Shown here piece by piece: positions 17,070 through 25,707 of a stretch of DNA of 64,000 nt. Positions within the stretch are counted from its first letter, which is position 1, and every line of letters starts with the position of its first letter. Below the pieces are notes generated by a model. That model was not told where the DNA came from. It worked only from the letters and a program-made list of their open reading frames with translations, and did no database searches. The position numbers and the translations under genes are program-made. Location of the stretch: the NCBI GenBank assembly GCA_937926175.1, contig CALANV010000002.1, forward strand, positions 1 through 64,000, written 5' to 3'. The stretch is from an uncultured Rhodospirillales bacterium. GTDB taxonomy: Bacteria; Pseudomonadota; Alphaproteobacteria; CACIAM-22H2.

Positions 17070-18077
17070 TCAGGCTTCGATCAGCACGTCGGTGTAGAGC
17101 TCCGACGGATCAGGCTCCGGCGACTGCTGCGCGAACTCGGCGGCGGCAGTGACGATGTCCTTCACCTCGCGATCGATCTTCTTGAGTGCCGCCTCATCGG
17201 CCATGCCGCGCTCGATCAGGAGCTTGCCGAGCTGATCGATGGGATCGTGCTGCGTCCGCATCTTCTCGACCTCCTCCTTCGACCGGTATTTCGCCGGATC
17301 GGACATGGAGTGGCCGCGATAGCGGTAAGTCTTCATCTCGAGGATATAGGGCCCCTTGCCGCTGCGCGCATGCGCGACGGCGCGCTCGCCGGCTTCCTTG
17401 ACGGCGAGGACGTTCATGCCGTCGACCGGTTCGCCCGGGATGCCGTAGGCCTCGCCGCGCTTATACAGGTCGGTCGTGGCCGACGCTCGTTCGACCGAGG
17501 TGCCCATGCCGTACTTGTTGTTCTCGATGATGTAGACGACCGGCAGCTTCCACAGCGCCGCCATGTTGAAGGCTTCGTAGACCTGGCCCTGGTTGATCGC
17601 GCCGTCGCCGAAATAGGTCAGGCACACGTTGCCGGTCTGACGGTACCGGTGCGCGAAGGCGATACCGGTGCCGATCGGCACCTGCGCGCCGACGATGCCG
17701 TGGCCGCCGTAGAAGTTCTTCTCCTTGCTGAACATGTGCATGGAGCCGCCCTTGCCCTTCGAGTAGCCGCCGCGGCGCCCCGTGAGTTCGGCCATCACGC
17801 CTTTCGGATCCATGCCGCAGGCGAGCATGTGACCGTGATCGCGATAGCTGGTGATGACGGAATCATCGGGCGTGATCGTGGCCTGCATGCCGACGACGAC
17901 GGCCTCCTGCCCGATGTAGAGATGGCAGAACCCGCCGATGAGCCCCATGCCGTACATCTGACCCGCCTTCTCCTCGAAGCGGCGGATCAGAAGCATGTCG
18001 CGATAATACTTGAGCAGTTCGGCCGGGCTTACGTCCGGGTCCTCGACTTTTGTCTTGCGTTTTGTCACTGCAGGCAT
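17070..18077 (-). CDS. pdhA: Pyruvate dehydrogenase E1 alpha subunit
   Basis: The 335-aa TPP-binding subunit of the E1 component. The TPP/Mg motif runs from GDGAINQGQVYEA to ENNKYGMG. The activation-loop region YRYRGHSMSDPAKYRSKEE and the early segment GFCHLYIGQEAVVVG are typical of E1-alpha. It heads pdhA-pdhB-pdhC-lpd. Upstream is an AT-rich gap with inverted repeats and then an inserted TRAP transporter, so the usual ftsB-pdhA adjacency is broken. Confidence 0.96.
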   Translation of the reverse strand: MPAVTKRKTKVEDPDVSPAELLKYYRDMLLIRRFEEKAGQMYGMGLIGGFCHLYIGQEAVVVGMQATITPDDSVITSYRDHGHMLACGMDPKGVMAELTGRRGGYSKGKGGSMHMFSKEKNFYGGHGIVGAQVPIGTGIAFAHRYRQTGNVCLTYFGDGAINQGQVYEAFNMAALWKLPVVYIIENNKYGMGTSVERASATTDLYKRGEAYGIPGEPVDGMNVLAVKEAGERAVAHARSGKGPYILEMKTYRYRGHSMSDPAKYRSKEEVEKMRTQHDPIDQLGKLLIERGMADEAALKKIDREVKDIVTAAAEFAQQSPEPDPSELYTDVLIEA

Positions 18078-18204
18078 GCGGCTTTCCTCCTCGAGGGTGC
18101 TCGAACCATGACGTCAACCGTCCTGGCCCCCTAACGGTTGCGCCGATTCATATGCCTCAACCCCGGGATCTGACAAGCCGGGTTCCCACTTAAGCTTTTG
18201 AAAT

Positions 18205-18241
18205 GTAACAAAAAAAAGTTACTTAACCGAAATCAAGTTAA
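18205..18241. promoter_or_regulatory. AT-rich inverted repeats upstream of pdhA
   Basis: In the 255-bp gap between the TRAP permease and pdhA, an AT-rich island contains GTAAC (18205-18209), a run of eight A, then GTTAC (18218-18222). Next to it are TTAAC (18223-18227) and GTTAA (18237-18241). The rest of the window is very GC-rich, so this island stands out. It is a candidate regulator site or promoter for pdhA. I could not fix -35 and -10 boxes with confidence. Confidence 0.4.
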
Positions 18242-18332
18242 AACACGAAATATTGTTTCTGGCCCATCATCGGGCCGGAAAGGTTAATGCCAGACGCAGC
18301 GGATACCGGACCGAAAGTTGCGACCCTTCCCG

Positions 18333-20297
18333 TCAGGCCGACGCGACCCGCCGGACATAGCCCTGGTAGAGCCACATCGCCGCGCCGCCCAAGAACCCGA
18401 TTCCATCGGTGATCGGTTCGGGGACGATGAGACACAGGGCAAACCCCAACAGGGGTACGCGCAGCCACATCGGCAGCGGCGCGCCATTCATCCAGCCCTC
18501 GGTCGCCGCGGCGAGCAGCAGCACGCCGAGCGTCGCGCTACCCGTGACGAACACGATGTCGAGCGTCTCGCCCTGAAACAGAAGCTCGGGCCCGAAGAAG
18601 AACATGAACGGCACGATGAACGTGGCGAGGCCAAGTTTGACCGCGATGAACGATGTCTTCCACGGGTCGGCATTCGCCAAGCCGGCAGCCGCGAATGACG
18701 CCAGCGCGACCGGCGGCGTGATCGACGAGATCACCGCATAGTAGAAGATGAACATGTGCGCGGTGAGCGGCTGGATCCCGATCTGGGCGAGTCCCGGCGC
18801 CGCCACCGACGCGGCGACGGCATATGCCGCCGTGGTCGGCATCCCCATGCCGAGGATGAGCGCGATCAGCGCCGCGAATATCAGCGCCAGAATCTTGCTC
18901 GCTCCCGCGAGCGCGAGGATCATGTTCGAGAAACGCCCGCCGATTCCCGTCAACGCGATGACGCCGACGACGATGCCGGCGCAAGCGCAGATGGCGACGA
19001 GCTGGATCACGTCGCGGCCGGCCTTGTCGAGCGCGTCGAGCACCGCGCGAGGTCCCATGCGGTTCTCGCGGGCGGACAGCCAGCTCGCGACGATGGCGGC
19101 GACGATGCCGACCGAACCCGCCCGAAAGACCGAGTAGCCCATCATCAGCGCGACGATGAGCGCCACGATCGGCGCCATCAGGTACGACTTGCGGAGGACA
19201 CCGCCAAGCGGCGGCAACTCCTCGCGCGGCAGGCCGCGCAGACCGCGTTTCACTGCATGCAGGTCGCAGTGGATATAGCAGGCGACGTAGAACAGCAGCG
19301 TCGGAATGATCGCGGCGAGGGCGATGTCGGTGTACGGGATGCCGAGAATTTCGGCCATGATGAAGGCCCCTGCCCCCATCACCGGCGGCGTGATCTGTCC
19401 GCCGGTCGACGACGTCGCCTCGATGGCCGCCGCAGTCGCACGGTCGTAGCCGACGCGGCGCATCATCGGAATGGTGATGAGGCCCGAGGCAACGACATTC
19501 CCGACCGAGCTGCCGCTGATCGTGCCGAACAGAACGCCCGAGAGAACCGCGACCTTCGCCGGACCGCCGCGCGCCCAGCCCACGAGCGCGACCGCCAGTT
19601 CGTTGAACCACTCGCCGGCGCGCGAGGCGTTGAGGAACGCGGCGAAGGCGATGAAGAGAACGATGTAGGTCGACGAGACGTCCGTGGTGATGCCGTGGAC
19701 GCCCTGCATCGAGTAGATGTAGCTGAAGAACATGTCGGGCTGGATGCCACTGTGGCGCAGCACACCCGGCATCCACGGGCCGACGAAGGCATAGACGATG
19801 AAGACGAGCGCGAGGACCGGCAGGGCAACCCCCGCCGTCCGCCGCGTCAGCTCCAGGATGATCAGCGTGCCGACAAGTCCGATGACGAAGTCCCACGTCG
19901 TCGGCAGCACGCCCGCCCGGAACAGGAGATCATCGAAATTCACATAGATGTAGCCGAGGATCGCGAGCGAGGCCGCGATCATCACCCAATCGTACCAGGG
20001 CACCCCGTGGCCGGTGTCGCGGCCCCAGCCCTGGTATACGCCAAGCCCGATCACCGAGCCGATGCAGACATGGGTCACCCGCAACAGCCACGGGTCGATC
20101 GGATGAATGTTCAGGACATACAGGTGGAAGGCGACGTACAGAACGGCGATCCAGTAGAACAGCCGTCGCTGCCGTCCGGGCAGATTCCGTTCACGGCCGC
20201 CGAACTCGAACTCCTGCGCCTTGTCCACTGCCTTGATGGAGGTGTCGTCGACCTCTGCCTCCACCGGAAGCAGACGGCCGGACGGGCGTTGCTGCAT
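18333..20297 (-). CDS. TRAP transporter permease, fused small and large subunits (4TM/12TM type)
   Basis: This 654-aa multi-pass protein joins a short N-terminal membrane block (about residues 45-160, DctQ-like) to a long DctM-like channel block. Typical DctM segments include LFGTISGSSVGNVVASGLITIPMMRR, split here around residue 255, then ATSSTGGQITPPVMGAGAF and GMGMPTTAAYA. Fused permeases of this sort pair with TAXI-type binding proteins, as here. They import organic acids or similar anions using a sodium gradient; the substrate is unknown. It starts about 125 bp after the TAXI gene, beyond a strong hairpin. Confidence 0.92.
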   Translation of the reverse strand: MQQRPSGRLLPVEAEVDDTSIKAVDKAQEFEFGGRERNLPGRQRRLFYWIAVLYVAFHLYVLNIHPIDPWLLRVTHVCIGSVIGLGVYQGWGRDTGHGVPWYDWVMIAASLAILGYIYVNFDDLLFRAGVLPTTWDFVIGLVGTLIILELTRRTAGVALPVLALVFIVYAFVGPWMPGVLRHSGIQPDMFFSYIYSMQGVHGITTDVSSTYIVLFIAFAAFLNASRAGEWFNELAVALVGWARGGPAKVAVLSGVLFGTISGSSVGNVVASGLITIPMMRRVGYDRATAAAIEATSSTGGQITPPVMGAGAFIMAEILGIPYTDIALAAIIPTLLFYVACYIHCDLHAVKRGLRGLPREELPPLGGVLRKSYLMAPIVALIVALMMGYSVFRAGSVGIVAAIVASWLSARENRMGPRAVLDALDKAGRDVIQLVAICACAGIVVGVIALTGIGGRFSNMILALAGASKILALIFAALIALILGMGMPTTAAYAVAASVAAPGLAQIGIQPLTAHMFIFYYAVISSITPPVALASFAAAGLANADPWKTSFIAVKLGLATFIVPFMFFFGPELLFQGETLDIVFVTGSATLGVLLLAAATEGWMNGAPLPMWLRVPLLGFALCLIVPEPITDGIGFLGGAAMWLYQGYVRRVASA

Positions 20298-20353
20298 CCT
20301 CGTCTCCCGACGCCCCGCTTGAGGGCGCGTCCCGTAAGTCCCTGTTGGCAGCT

Positions 20354-20383
20354 CTCTCTCCGGCCGTTTCCGGCCGGAGAGAG
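20354..20383 (-). promoter_or_regulatory. Perfect 12-bp intercistronic hairpin in the TRAP operon
   Basis: CTCTCTCCGGCC (20354-20365) pairs perfectly with GGCCGGAGAGAG (20372-20383) around a 6-nt loop. It lies between the binding-protein stop and the permease start, on the transcribed minus strand. No U-run follows. It may be a partial terminator or an mRNA 3'-end stabiliser that keeps binding protein above permease, as in other transporter operons. That role is inferred. Confidence 0.6.
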
Positions 20384-20422
20384 TCGCAATCGTTCTTGTT
20401 GATTATGCCATCAACCGGCTGT

Positions 20423-21409
20423 TCAGCCCTTGGGGATGAGCTTCTCGTCGATCTGGAAGCCCTTCTCCTTGAAGTACTTCACGGCGCCCGGGTGGAAGGG
20501 CAGGAACGTGTTCTTGGTCACGTTCTCAGGCAGCGTCTCCTTCGCCGCCGAATGCCCCTGCACCATGCGCTGGTTGTTCTCCATGACGGCCTTGACGATT
20601 CCGTAGACGAGGTCGTCAGGCAGATCCTTGTGCGCGATCGCAAAGTTGTAGACGCCGACCGTCGGCTGATCCTCGGTCAGCGTCCGGTACGTGCCCTTCG
20701 GAACGACTGCGTCGGACAGCTCCGGGAACTTCTGCTTCAGCGTCGAGATCTCGTCCTTGGAGAAGCTGAAGAACGTGACCTCGCGCTGCGCTTCGATCTC
20801 CGAGAAGGCCGGGAACGGTATACCGGCGGCGAAACCGAACGCATCGATCAAGCCGTCGCCGAGCTGCGAGGCCATGTCGGACGCGCCGCCGTTGCGGATC
20901 GCGGCGACCTTGATGCCCAGCGCCTCAAGCATCTGCGGCAGATACGTACCGGGCGTACCGGCCTTGGGGCCGACGCCGACGTTCTTGCCGGCGAGCTGCG
21001 CCACCGAATTGATGCCGGTGCTCTTGGTCGTCACGAAATGGAACATCGTGTCGTACATCGGGAAGATCGCCCGGATGTCCTGGAACTTGCGACCCTGGGT
21101 CCAGGCGCCGGTGCCGTTCCAGGCCTGCAGCGCGACACCCATCGTCGTCATACCGAGTTCAATCTGCTTGCTGTTCACCAGGATGATGTTGTGATTCGGA
21201 CCATCCGTCTGGCGCGTGCTGATCGGCACGCCGACCGCTTCGGCGGCGATATTGGCCCACACCTGGCCATACACGTAAAACACGCCGCCGACCGACGCAG
21301 TGCCCAGCGTCATCGACTTCGGCCAGTTCGCCTTCTGCGCCATGGCCGGCGTGACCACCAGCGCGCCGGCAAACGCGGCGATCGCAAGTTTCAGGCGGAG
21401 TCGTCTCAT
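20423..21409 (-). CDS. TAXI-family TRAP transporter solute-binding protein
   Basis: A 328-aa exported protein. A signal peptide (residues 1-24) ends in TPAMA before QKANW. The mature start MTLGTASVGGVFYVYGQVWAN is the TAXI-family signature, followed by NVGVGPKAGTPGTY and DAFGFAAGIPFPA. It should capture a small organic solute in the periplasm and deliver it to the fused permease downstream. The ATG at 21409 has GGGAGG 7 nt upstream and is preferred over the GTG at 21412. Confidence 0.93.
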   Translation of the reverse strand: MRRLRLKLAIAAFAGALVVTPAMAQKANWPKSMTLGTASVGGVFYVYGQVWANIAAEAVGVPISTRQTDGPNHNIILVNSKQIELGMTTMGVALQAWNGTGAWTQGRKFQDIRAIFPMYDTMFHFVTTKSTGINSVAQLAGKNVGVGPKAGTPGTYLPQMLEALGIKVAAIRNGGASDMASQLGDGLIDAFGFAAGIPFPAFSEIEAQREVTFFSFSKDEISTLKQKFPELSDAVVPKGTYRTLTEDQPTVGVYNFAIAHKDLPDDLVYGIVKAVMENNQRMVQGHSAAKETLPENVTKNTFLPFHPGAVKYFKEKGFQIDEKLIPKG

Positions 21410-21552
21410 CACTGATCCTCCCAGCGAGGTTTGAGTTTAGGCCGTACCCGGCCGGTTATCGTGCCGGCTAACCTAACCAATGTCGTGAAACGGTGTCCAC
21501 CGCTTTGAAACACATGGAAATTCAACGATTCCCCTGCGGGCGCCGGCCTCGT

Positions 21553-21885
21553 TCAGCGCCTGGGCACGGTCGGGTCCGGCAGGTGGATCACGATCTCGTC
21601 CGGTCGGGCGAAGTTGAGGACGATGCGCGCCCGCTCGTCCAGCATGTCCGGGTCGAGATGTTCGGGACGCAGCAGCGAGACACGGTGTTCGAGCGCCTTG
21701 CGCTCGGCGGTCAGCTCTTCGAGCTGCGCGCGCGTCTCCTGGATCCGCTCCGACAGGCGGACGAGGGCGAACAGGCCCCGATCGCCTTCGATCGAATGAT
21801 AGGCAAAGTAGCCGACGGCGCAGAAGCCGAGAACCGGCCCCACCACATCCTTCGCCCGTCGCTTGAGTTCGTCCCAGACCGCCAT
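21553..21885 (-). CDS. ftsB: FtsB/DivIC-family septum formation initiator
   Basis: A 110-aa bitopic membrane protein. One hydrophobic segment (about residues 15-30, GPVLGFCAVGYFAYHSI) is followed by a coiled coil (LSERIQETRAQLEELTAERKALE, here broken over residues 44-66) and the closing DMLDERARIVLNFARPDEIVI. FtsB links FtsL and FtsQ in the divisome. Position right after eno is the standard alphaproteobacterial arrangement, which supports the call despite low sequence conservation in the family. Confidence 0.88.
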   Translation of the reverse strand: MAVWDELKRRAKDVVGPVLGFCAVGYFAYHSIEGDRGLFALVRLSERIQETRAQLEELTAERKALEHRVSLLRPEHLDPDMLDERARIVLNFARPDEIVIHLPDPTVPRR

Positions 21886-22096
21886 CTGGCGAATCGAATC
21901 ACAGCGCGACTCGGGGCGTCAACGGGGTTCTCGTAGAAAGAGTCAGGGGAATCAGGAATCTCGCAAAAGTGTTGCAAATATGACTCAAGCCTGCTTGCCC
22001 AAGCTCTTGATTCAGGCCCATCGACTCGGCGCGCCCACGGCGCCGGACCGGGCGCACTCGCCCGCCGTCCCAAGCGCGGCCCGGACGCCACCCCGT

Positions 22097-22177
22097 CGCG
22101 TGTCGCCCGTCGCGTATGTCGCGCGCGTCTCGCAGGTCTTGCGCGTCTCACCCGTCCTGACCGTTTCGCCGGTCCAA
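22097..22177. repeat. Degenerate 18-bp tandem repeat, four units
   Basis: Units begin at 22097, 22124, 22142 and 22160, with a 9-bp spacer after the first. The consensus is close to CGCGTCTCGCCCGTCCTG. If translated on the plus strand each gives Arg-Val-Ser-Pro-Val-x. It lies in the eno-ftsB gap, outside any gene I accept. Confidence 0.55.
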
Positions 22178-22304
22178 GGTGTCCGTCCTTAGACAGCTTC
22201 CGTCCCGGGAGCGGACCCACGCCGCGGGAGCTCCTCAATATGGCTGGGACATCGGGACGGTGGGATGGACCCCGCTGCACCACATGAACCGGCAGAATCA
22301 GGAA

Positions 22305-22335
22305 CGCCCGCCGGGTCTGGAGACCCGTGCGGGCG
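22305..22335 (-). terminator. Probable terminator of eno
   Basis: CGCCCGC CGGGTC pairs with GACCCG and GCGGGCG around a TGGA loop, giving 13 base pairs with a single bulged T at 22328. It lies about 85 bp past the eno stop. The transcript after it (TTCCTGATTCT) is only moderately U-rich. Confidence 0.5.
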
Positions 22336-22418
22336 CATTCATCCGGCACCGCGAGAGTCGCATCGGCCGCGCCGCGCGCCAACCCGCCATCGGCGATCAC
22401 GTCGTCGGCCGCAGCGTC

Positions 22419-23699
22419 CTATCCGTTCCTCAGAACCGAACGGCCGGCGTATCGGGCCTGCGACCCCAGCTGCTCCTCGATGCGCAGGAGCTGGTTGTAC
22501 TTGGCGAGGCGGTCGGACCGTGACAGCGAGCCGGTCTTGATCTGACCGCAGTTGGTCGCGACGGCAAGATCGGCGATGGTCGCATCCTCCGTCTCCCCCG
22601 AACGGTGTGACATGACGGCGGTGTAGCGCGCACGCTGCGCCATTTCGACCGCCTCGAGCGTCTCGGAGAGCGTGCCGATCTGGTTGACCTTCACGAGGAT
22701 CGAGTTGGCGATGCCCTTGGCGATGCCCTGGCTCAGCCGGGCCGGATTGGTGACGAACAGGTCGTCGCCGACGAGCTGCACGCGGCTGCCGAGTACGGCG
22801 GTCAGCGCCGCCCAGCCGTCCCAATCGTCCTCGGCCATGCCGTCCTCGATCGAGACGATGGGATAGCGGCGGCAAAGATCCTCGTAGAGCTTGATCATGC
22901 CGGCGGCGTCGAGCGTCTTGCCCTCGCCTTCCATCACGTACCGGCCGTCCTTGAAGAACTCGCTCGAGGCGCAGTCGAGCGCGAGCACCACGTCGTCCCC
23001 CGGCTTGTAACCGGCGGCCTCGATCGCCTTGACGATGAAGGCGAGCGCCTCGTCGGCGCTCTCGAGATTGGGCGCGAACCCGCCCTCGTCGCCGACATTG
23101 GTCGCATGGCCGGCATCGGCTAGGCGCTTCTTGAGCGCATGGAAGATTTCGGCCCCCATGCGCAGCGCATCGGCGAACGTGTCGGCGCCGACCGGCATGA
23201 TCATGAATTCCTGAAAGTCGATCGGATTGTCGGCATGCGCGCCGCCGTTGACGATATTCATAAGCGGCACGGGCAGAATGTGGGCGCGCGTCCCGCCGAC
23301 ATAACGATAGAGCGGCAGCCGCGCCTGTTGCGCCGCCGCCTTCGCCGCCGCCAGCGAGACGCCGAGAATGGCGTTGGCGCCGAGCCGTCCCTTGTTCGGC
23401 GTGCCGTCGAGCTCGATCATTGCGCGGTCGAGCGCGAGCTGATCCTCCACGTCGCGGCCCGAGAGCGCATCGAAGATCTCGCCGTTCACCGCCTCGACCG
23501 CTTTGCGAACGCCCTTGCCGCCGTAGCGCTTCTTGTCGCCGTCGCGCAGCTCGACCGCCTCGTGCGCACCGGTCGAGGCACCCGACGGCACGGCGGCGCG
23601 GCCGACGATCCCCGTCTCGAGGGTGACATCGACCTCGACGGTCGGATTGCCGCGGCTGTCCAAGATTTCGCGGGCGCGGATATCGGTGATGGCGGTCAT
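22419..23699 (-). CDS. eno: Enolase
   Basis: A 426-aa glycolytic enzyme that converts 2-phosphoglycerate to phosphoenolpyruvate. It begins MTAITDIRAREILDSRGNPT. SGASTGAHEAVELRDGD carries the flexible active-site loop, GDEGGFAPN the catalytic Glu, SIEDGMAEDDW and GDDLFVTN the metal and substrate residues, and SHRSGETED the enolase signature near the C-terminus. The ATG at 23699 gives the canonical N-terminus; longer frames are not family-like. It produces PEP upstream of the pyruvate dehydrogenase cluster it neighbours. Confidence 0.97.
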   Translation of the reverse strand: MTAITDIRAREILDSRGNPTVEVDVTLETGIVGRAAVPSGASTGAHEAVELRDGDKKRYGGKGVRKAVEAVNGEIFDALSGRDVEDQLALDRAMIELDGTPNKGRLGANAILGVSLAAAKAAAQQARLPLYRYVGGTRAHILPVPLMNIVNGGAHADNPIDFQEFMIMPVGADTFADALRMGAEIFHALKKRLADAGHATNVGDEGGFAPNLESADEALAFIVKAIEAAGYKPGDDVVLALDCASSEFFKDGRYVMEGEGKTLDAAGMIKLYEDLCRRYPIVSIEDGMAEDDWDGWAALTAVLGSRVQLVGDDLFVTNPARLSQGIAKGIANSILVKVNQIGTLSETLEAVEMAQRARYTAVMSHRSGETEDATIADLAVATNCGQIKTGSLSRSDRLAKYNQLLRIEEQLGSQARYAGRSVLRNG

Positions 23700-23868
23700 G
23701 ATGACTCCGTCGTTCCACAAGGAATAAACGGCGCCGGACATTAGCGGCATCGCCGGTCGTGGGCAACGCGGCGCGATCCGGACGCCATCACCTGCTCTCG
23801 CGCGCCAGGCCATCGGCGGCGGGAAGCATTGCGTCGCCGCGTTTCCGTCGGCAAGATTCCGACCGGCC

Positions 23869-24183
23869 ATGAACTTTGAAGCATTCAAGGCATCGCTCGC
23901 CGGCGCGGCACCGCCCGCCGGCCTGAGCCGCGCCCTCGCGGCCTTATGGCATGCAGCAAAGGGCGACTGGGACACCGCCCACGCGCTCGCACAGGCGGAA
24001 GACAACCTGTCCGGCGCCTGGGTTCACGCCTATCTGCACCGCGTCGAAGGCGACCAGGACAATGCCGGCTACTGGTATTGCCGCGCCGGCAAGCCGCATT
24101 GCCGCCTGCCACTGGACGCGGAATGGCAGCAGATCGTGCGATCGCTGCTCGAGGCGTCGCAGATGCCGACCGGGACGCGCTGA
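23869..24183 (+). CDS. Conserved hypothetical protein, 104 aa
   Basis: A small soluble protein. The striking part is near residues 55-75: WVHAYLHRVEGDQDNAGYWY followed by CRAGKP. This Trp/His/Tyr-rich block looks like a conserved uncharacterised family, and I know of no assigned function. The first half (GLSRALAALWHAAKGDWDTAHALAQ) looks like a helical pair. It is divergent from eno. A weak stem-loop (GGCC CGAA GGCC, 24189-24200) followed by TTCTTTT lies just after the stop and may terminate it. Confidence 0.75.
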   Translation: MNFEAFKASLAGAAPPAGLSRALAALWHAAKGDWDTAHALAQAEDNLSGAWVHAYLHRVEGDQDNAGYWYCRAGKPHCRLPLDAEWQQIVRSLLEASQMPTGTR

Positions 24184-24371
24184 CCACAGGCCCGAAGGCC
24201 GGCGCGTTCTTTTCGATCCGCCGTTTCGCGACAGCCACGGTAACCGTTTTCGATCGGCGCACGTCGTTCGAGAAAAGCGCGACTGGCACCTTCATTACCC
24301 CACAGATAATTGCCCGCCTCGCATTTCAGGATGACGATCCGCCCATCGCTCACCAGCCAATGGAGCTTTCC

Positions 24372-24790
24372 ATGTTGTCTTATTCAATGCGCGCCCTGCT
24401 GCGCTCGACGCGGCTTTGTGCTTCGCCTGCGGCCTGCCCGGCATGGCGGCCTCGGACTGGCTGGCCGGTTTCCTGCTGCCGGGACAGCCGGCCTTGTTTG
24501 GTGTTCCGATGCCGACGGTGATGCTGGAACTGGGTCTCGTACTCGCAGCCTATGCCGGCCTGTTGGTGACGATGGCCGGGCGCGCCCGCATCGCCCGCGG
24601 CTTCGTCGCGATCACCGTGTTGGGCGACGGGCTTTGGGTGCTGGGAACCCTCGTTCTGCCGCTTGCAGCCGGCAATGCCTTCAGTCCGTGAGGCCGCATC
24701 GCGCTGCTCCTGGTCGCTGCCGACACCGCGCTCCTCGGCATTCTGAAGTGGCGCGCCCTGCACCGCGGCGCACAGCCGGCAGTCGCGTGA
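24372..24790 (+). pseudogene. Broken gene for a small four-helix membrane protein
   Basis: The frame that reads as protein has ALCFACGLPGMAASDWLAGF near 24410, then three more hydrophobic stretches (MLELGLVLAAYAGLLVTM, FVAITVLGDGLWVLGTLVLPL). A TGA at 24689-24691 follows AFSP. The same frame then continues sensibly (GRIALLLVAADTALLGILKW) to a TGA at 24788. The likely ATG at 24372 is in another frame, implying a 1-2 nt indel before about 24410. A TGG-to-TGA change would explain the internal stop. Sequencing error is the alternative. I do not recognise the family. Confidence 0.65.
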
Positions 24791-24897
24791 CGGCGGCCGG
24801 ACGGCCTCGTGTCTCCGATGGCGCCGCGGTGACGCTGGGCGCCCACCGGCCGGCGGGCGAAAGTGACCCGGAAACGCGACGGGGAAGGATGACCGCC

Positions 24898-25707
24898 ATG
24901 AGCAGCTTCGCCGCGGCGCGCGCGACGACCAGCGACTTCGGCACCTTGATGCGGCAATGGCGCCGGCGGCGCGGCCTGAGCCAGCTTGCGCTGGCCGAGA
25001 ACGGCGACGTATCGCAGCGCCACGTCAGTTTTCTCGAATCGGGCAGGTCGAGGCCAAGCTGGCAGATGGTGCTGCATCTCTGCGAACTGCTCGACCTGCC
25101 CTTGCGCGAACGCAACCGACTGTTGCAGGTGGCCGGATTTGCCGTCGTCTACCGCGAAAGCCGCCTCGACGAACCGCAGCTCGCCGAGGCGCGCCGCGCG
25201 CTCGATCTGCTGTTGCACCAGCACGAACCTTTCCCGGCCGTCGTCGTGGACGCGATCTGGACAATGCAGCTTGCCAATCAGGCGGCGCGACGCATGGTCG
25301 CGTTCCTGCTCGGCCCCGCCTTCGATCCGGAGCAACCGGTCAATCTGATCAAGCTGCCGCTCCATCCGAGCGGCGCGCGGTCGTACGTCGTCAACTGGCG
25401 CGAGACGGCCGCCGCCATGCTGCATCGATTGCAGCGTGAGGCGCTCGACAATGCCGCGGCGGCCGCACTACTGGCCGAAGTGCGTGCCTATCCCGACGGC
25501 GACGCGCTGTGGCGCAACCTCGACTGGGAGCGCGAGCCGCGGCCGATCCTGCCGTTCACGGTGACAAAGGATGGCGTAACGCTGAACCTGGTGACGATGA
25601 TTGCCACCTTCGGCACGCCGCAGGACGTCACGCTGCAGGATCTGCGCATCGAACGCTTTCTGCCGGCGGACGAGACGACCGAACAGATCCTGCGCAACCT
25701 CGCCTGA
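24898..25707 (+). CDS. XRE-family regulator with MmyB-like ligand-binding domain
   Basis: A 269-aa protein. An N-terminal helix-turn-helix (about residues 10-70) contains LSQLALAENGDVSQRHVSFL and ESGRSRPSW. A C-terminal MmyB-like domain (about 90-265) has AVVVDAIWTMQLANQAARRM and the closing TFGTPQDVTLQDLRIERFLP, as in many short-chain regulator proteins that may bind fatty-acyl ligands. I chose the ATG at 24898 because GGGGAAGG lies about 8 nt upstream; the ATG at 24889 abuts that motif. The broken membrane-protein gene lies just upstream and may once have been its partner. Confidence 0.85.
   Translation: MSSFAAARATTSDFGTLMRQWRRRRGLSQLALAENGDVSQRHVSFLESGRSRPSWQMVLHLCELLDLPLRERNRLLQVAGFAVVYRESRLDEPQLAEARRALDLLLHQHEPFPAVVVDAIWTMQLANQAARRMVAFLLGPAFDPEQPVNLIKLPLHPSGARSYVVNWRETAAAMLHRLQREALDNAAAAALLAEVRAYPDGDALWRNLDWEREPRPILPFTVTKDGVTLNLVTMIATFGTPQDVTLQDLRIERFLPADETTEQILRNLA

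Larger units (their letters stand above)
21886..22418. other. 533-bp gap between ftsB and eno
   Basis: I see no convincing gene in this stretch. It holds a degenerate 18-bp tandem repeat (22097-22177) and a strong hairpin near the eno end (22305-22335). Open frames crossing it have arginine- and serine-rich, non-protein-like translations. The ftsB promoter should lie in the part near 21886. Confidence 0.6.

Noticed and set aside
18261..18276. GGCCC-ATCATC-GGGCC hairpin as terminator of the TRAP permease
   Set aside because: The stem is only 5 bp and the transcript after it (AGAAACAAT) is not U-rich.
21711..22400. 229-aa minus-strand frame in the eno-ftsB gap
   Set aside because: It overlaps ftsB in another frame and is arginine-rich with no domain or start signal.
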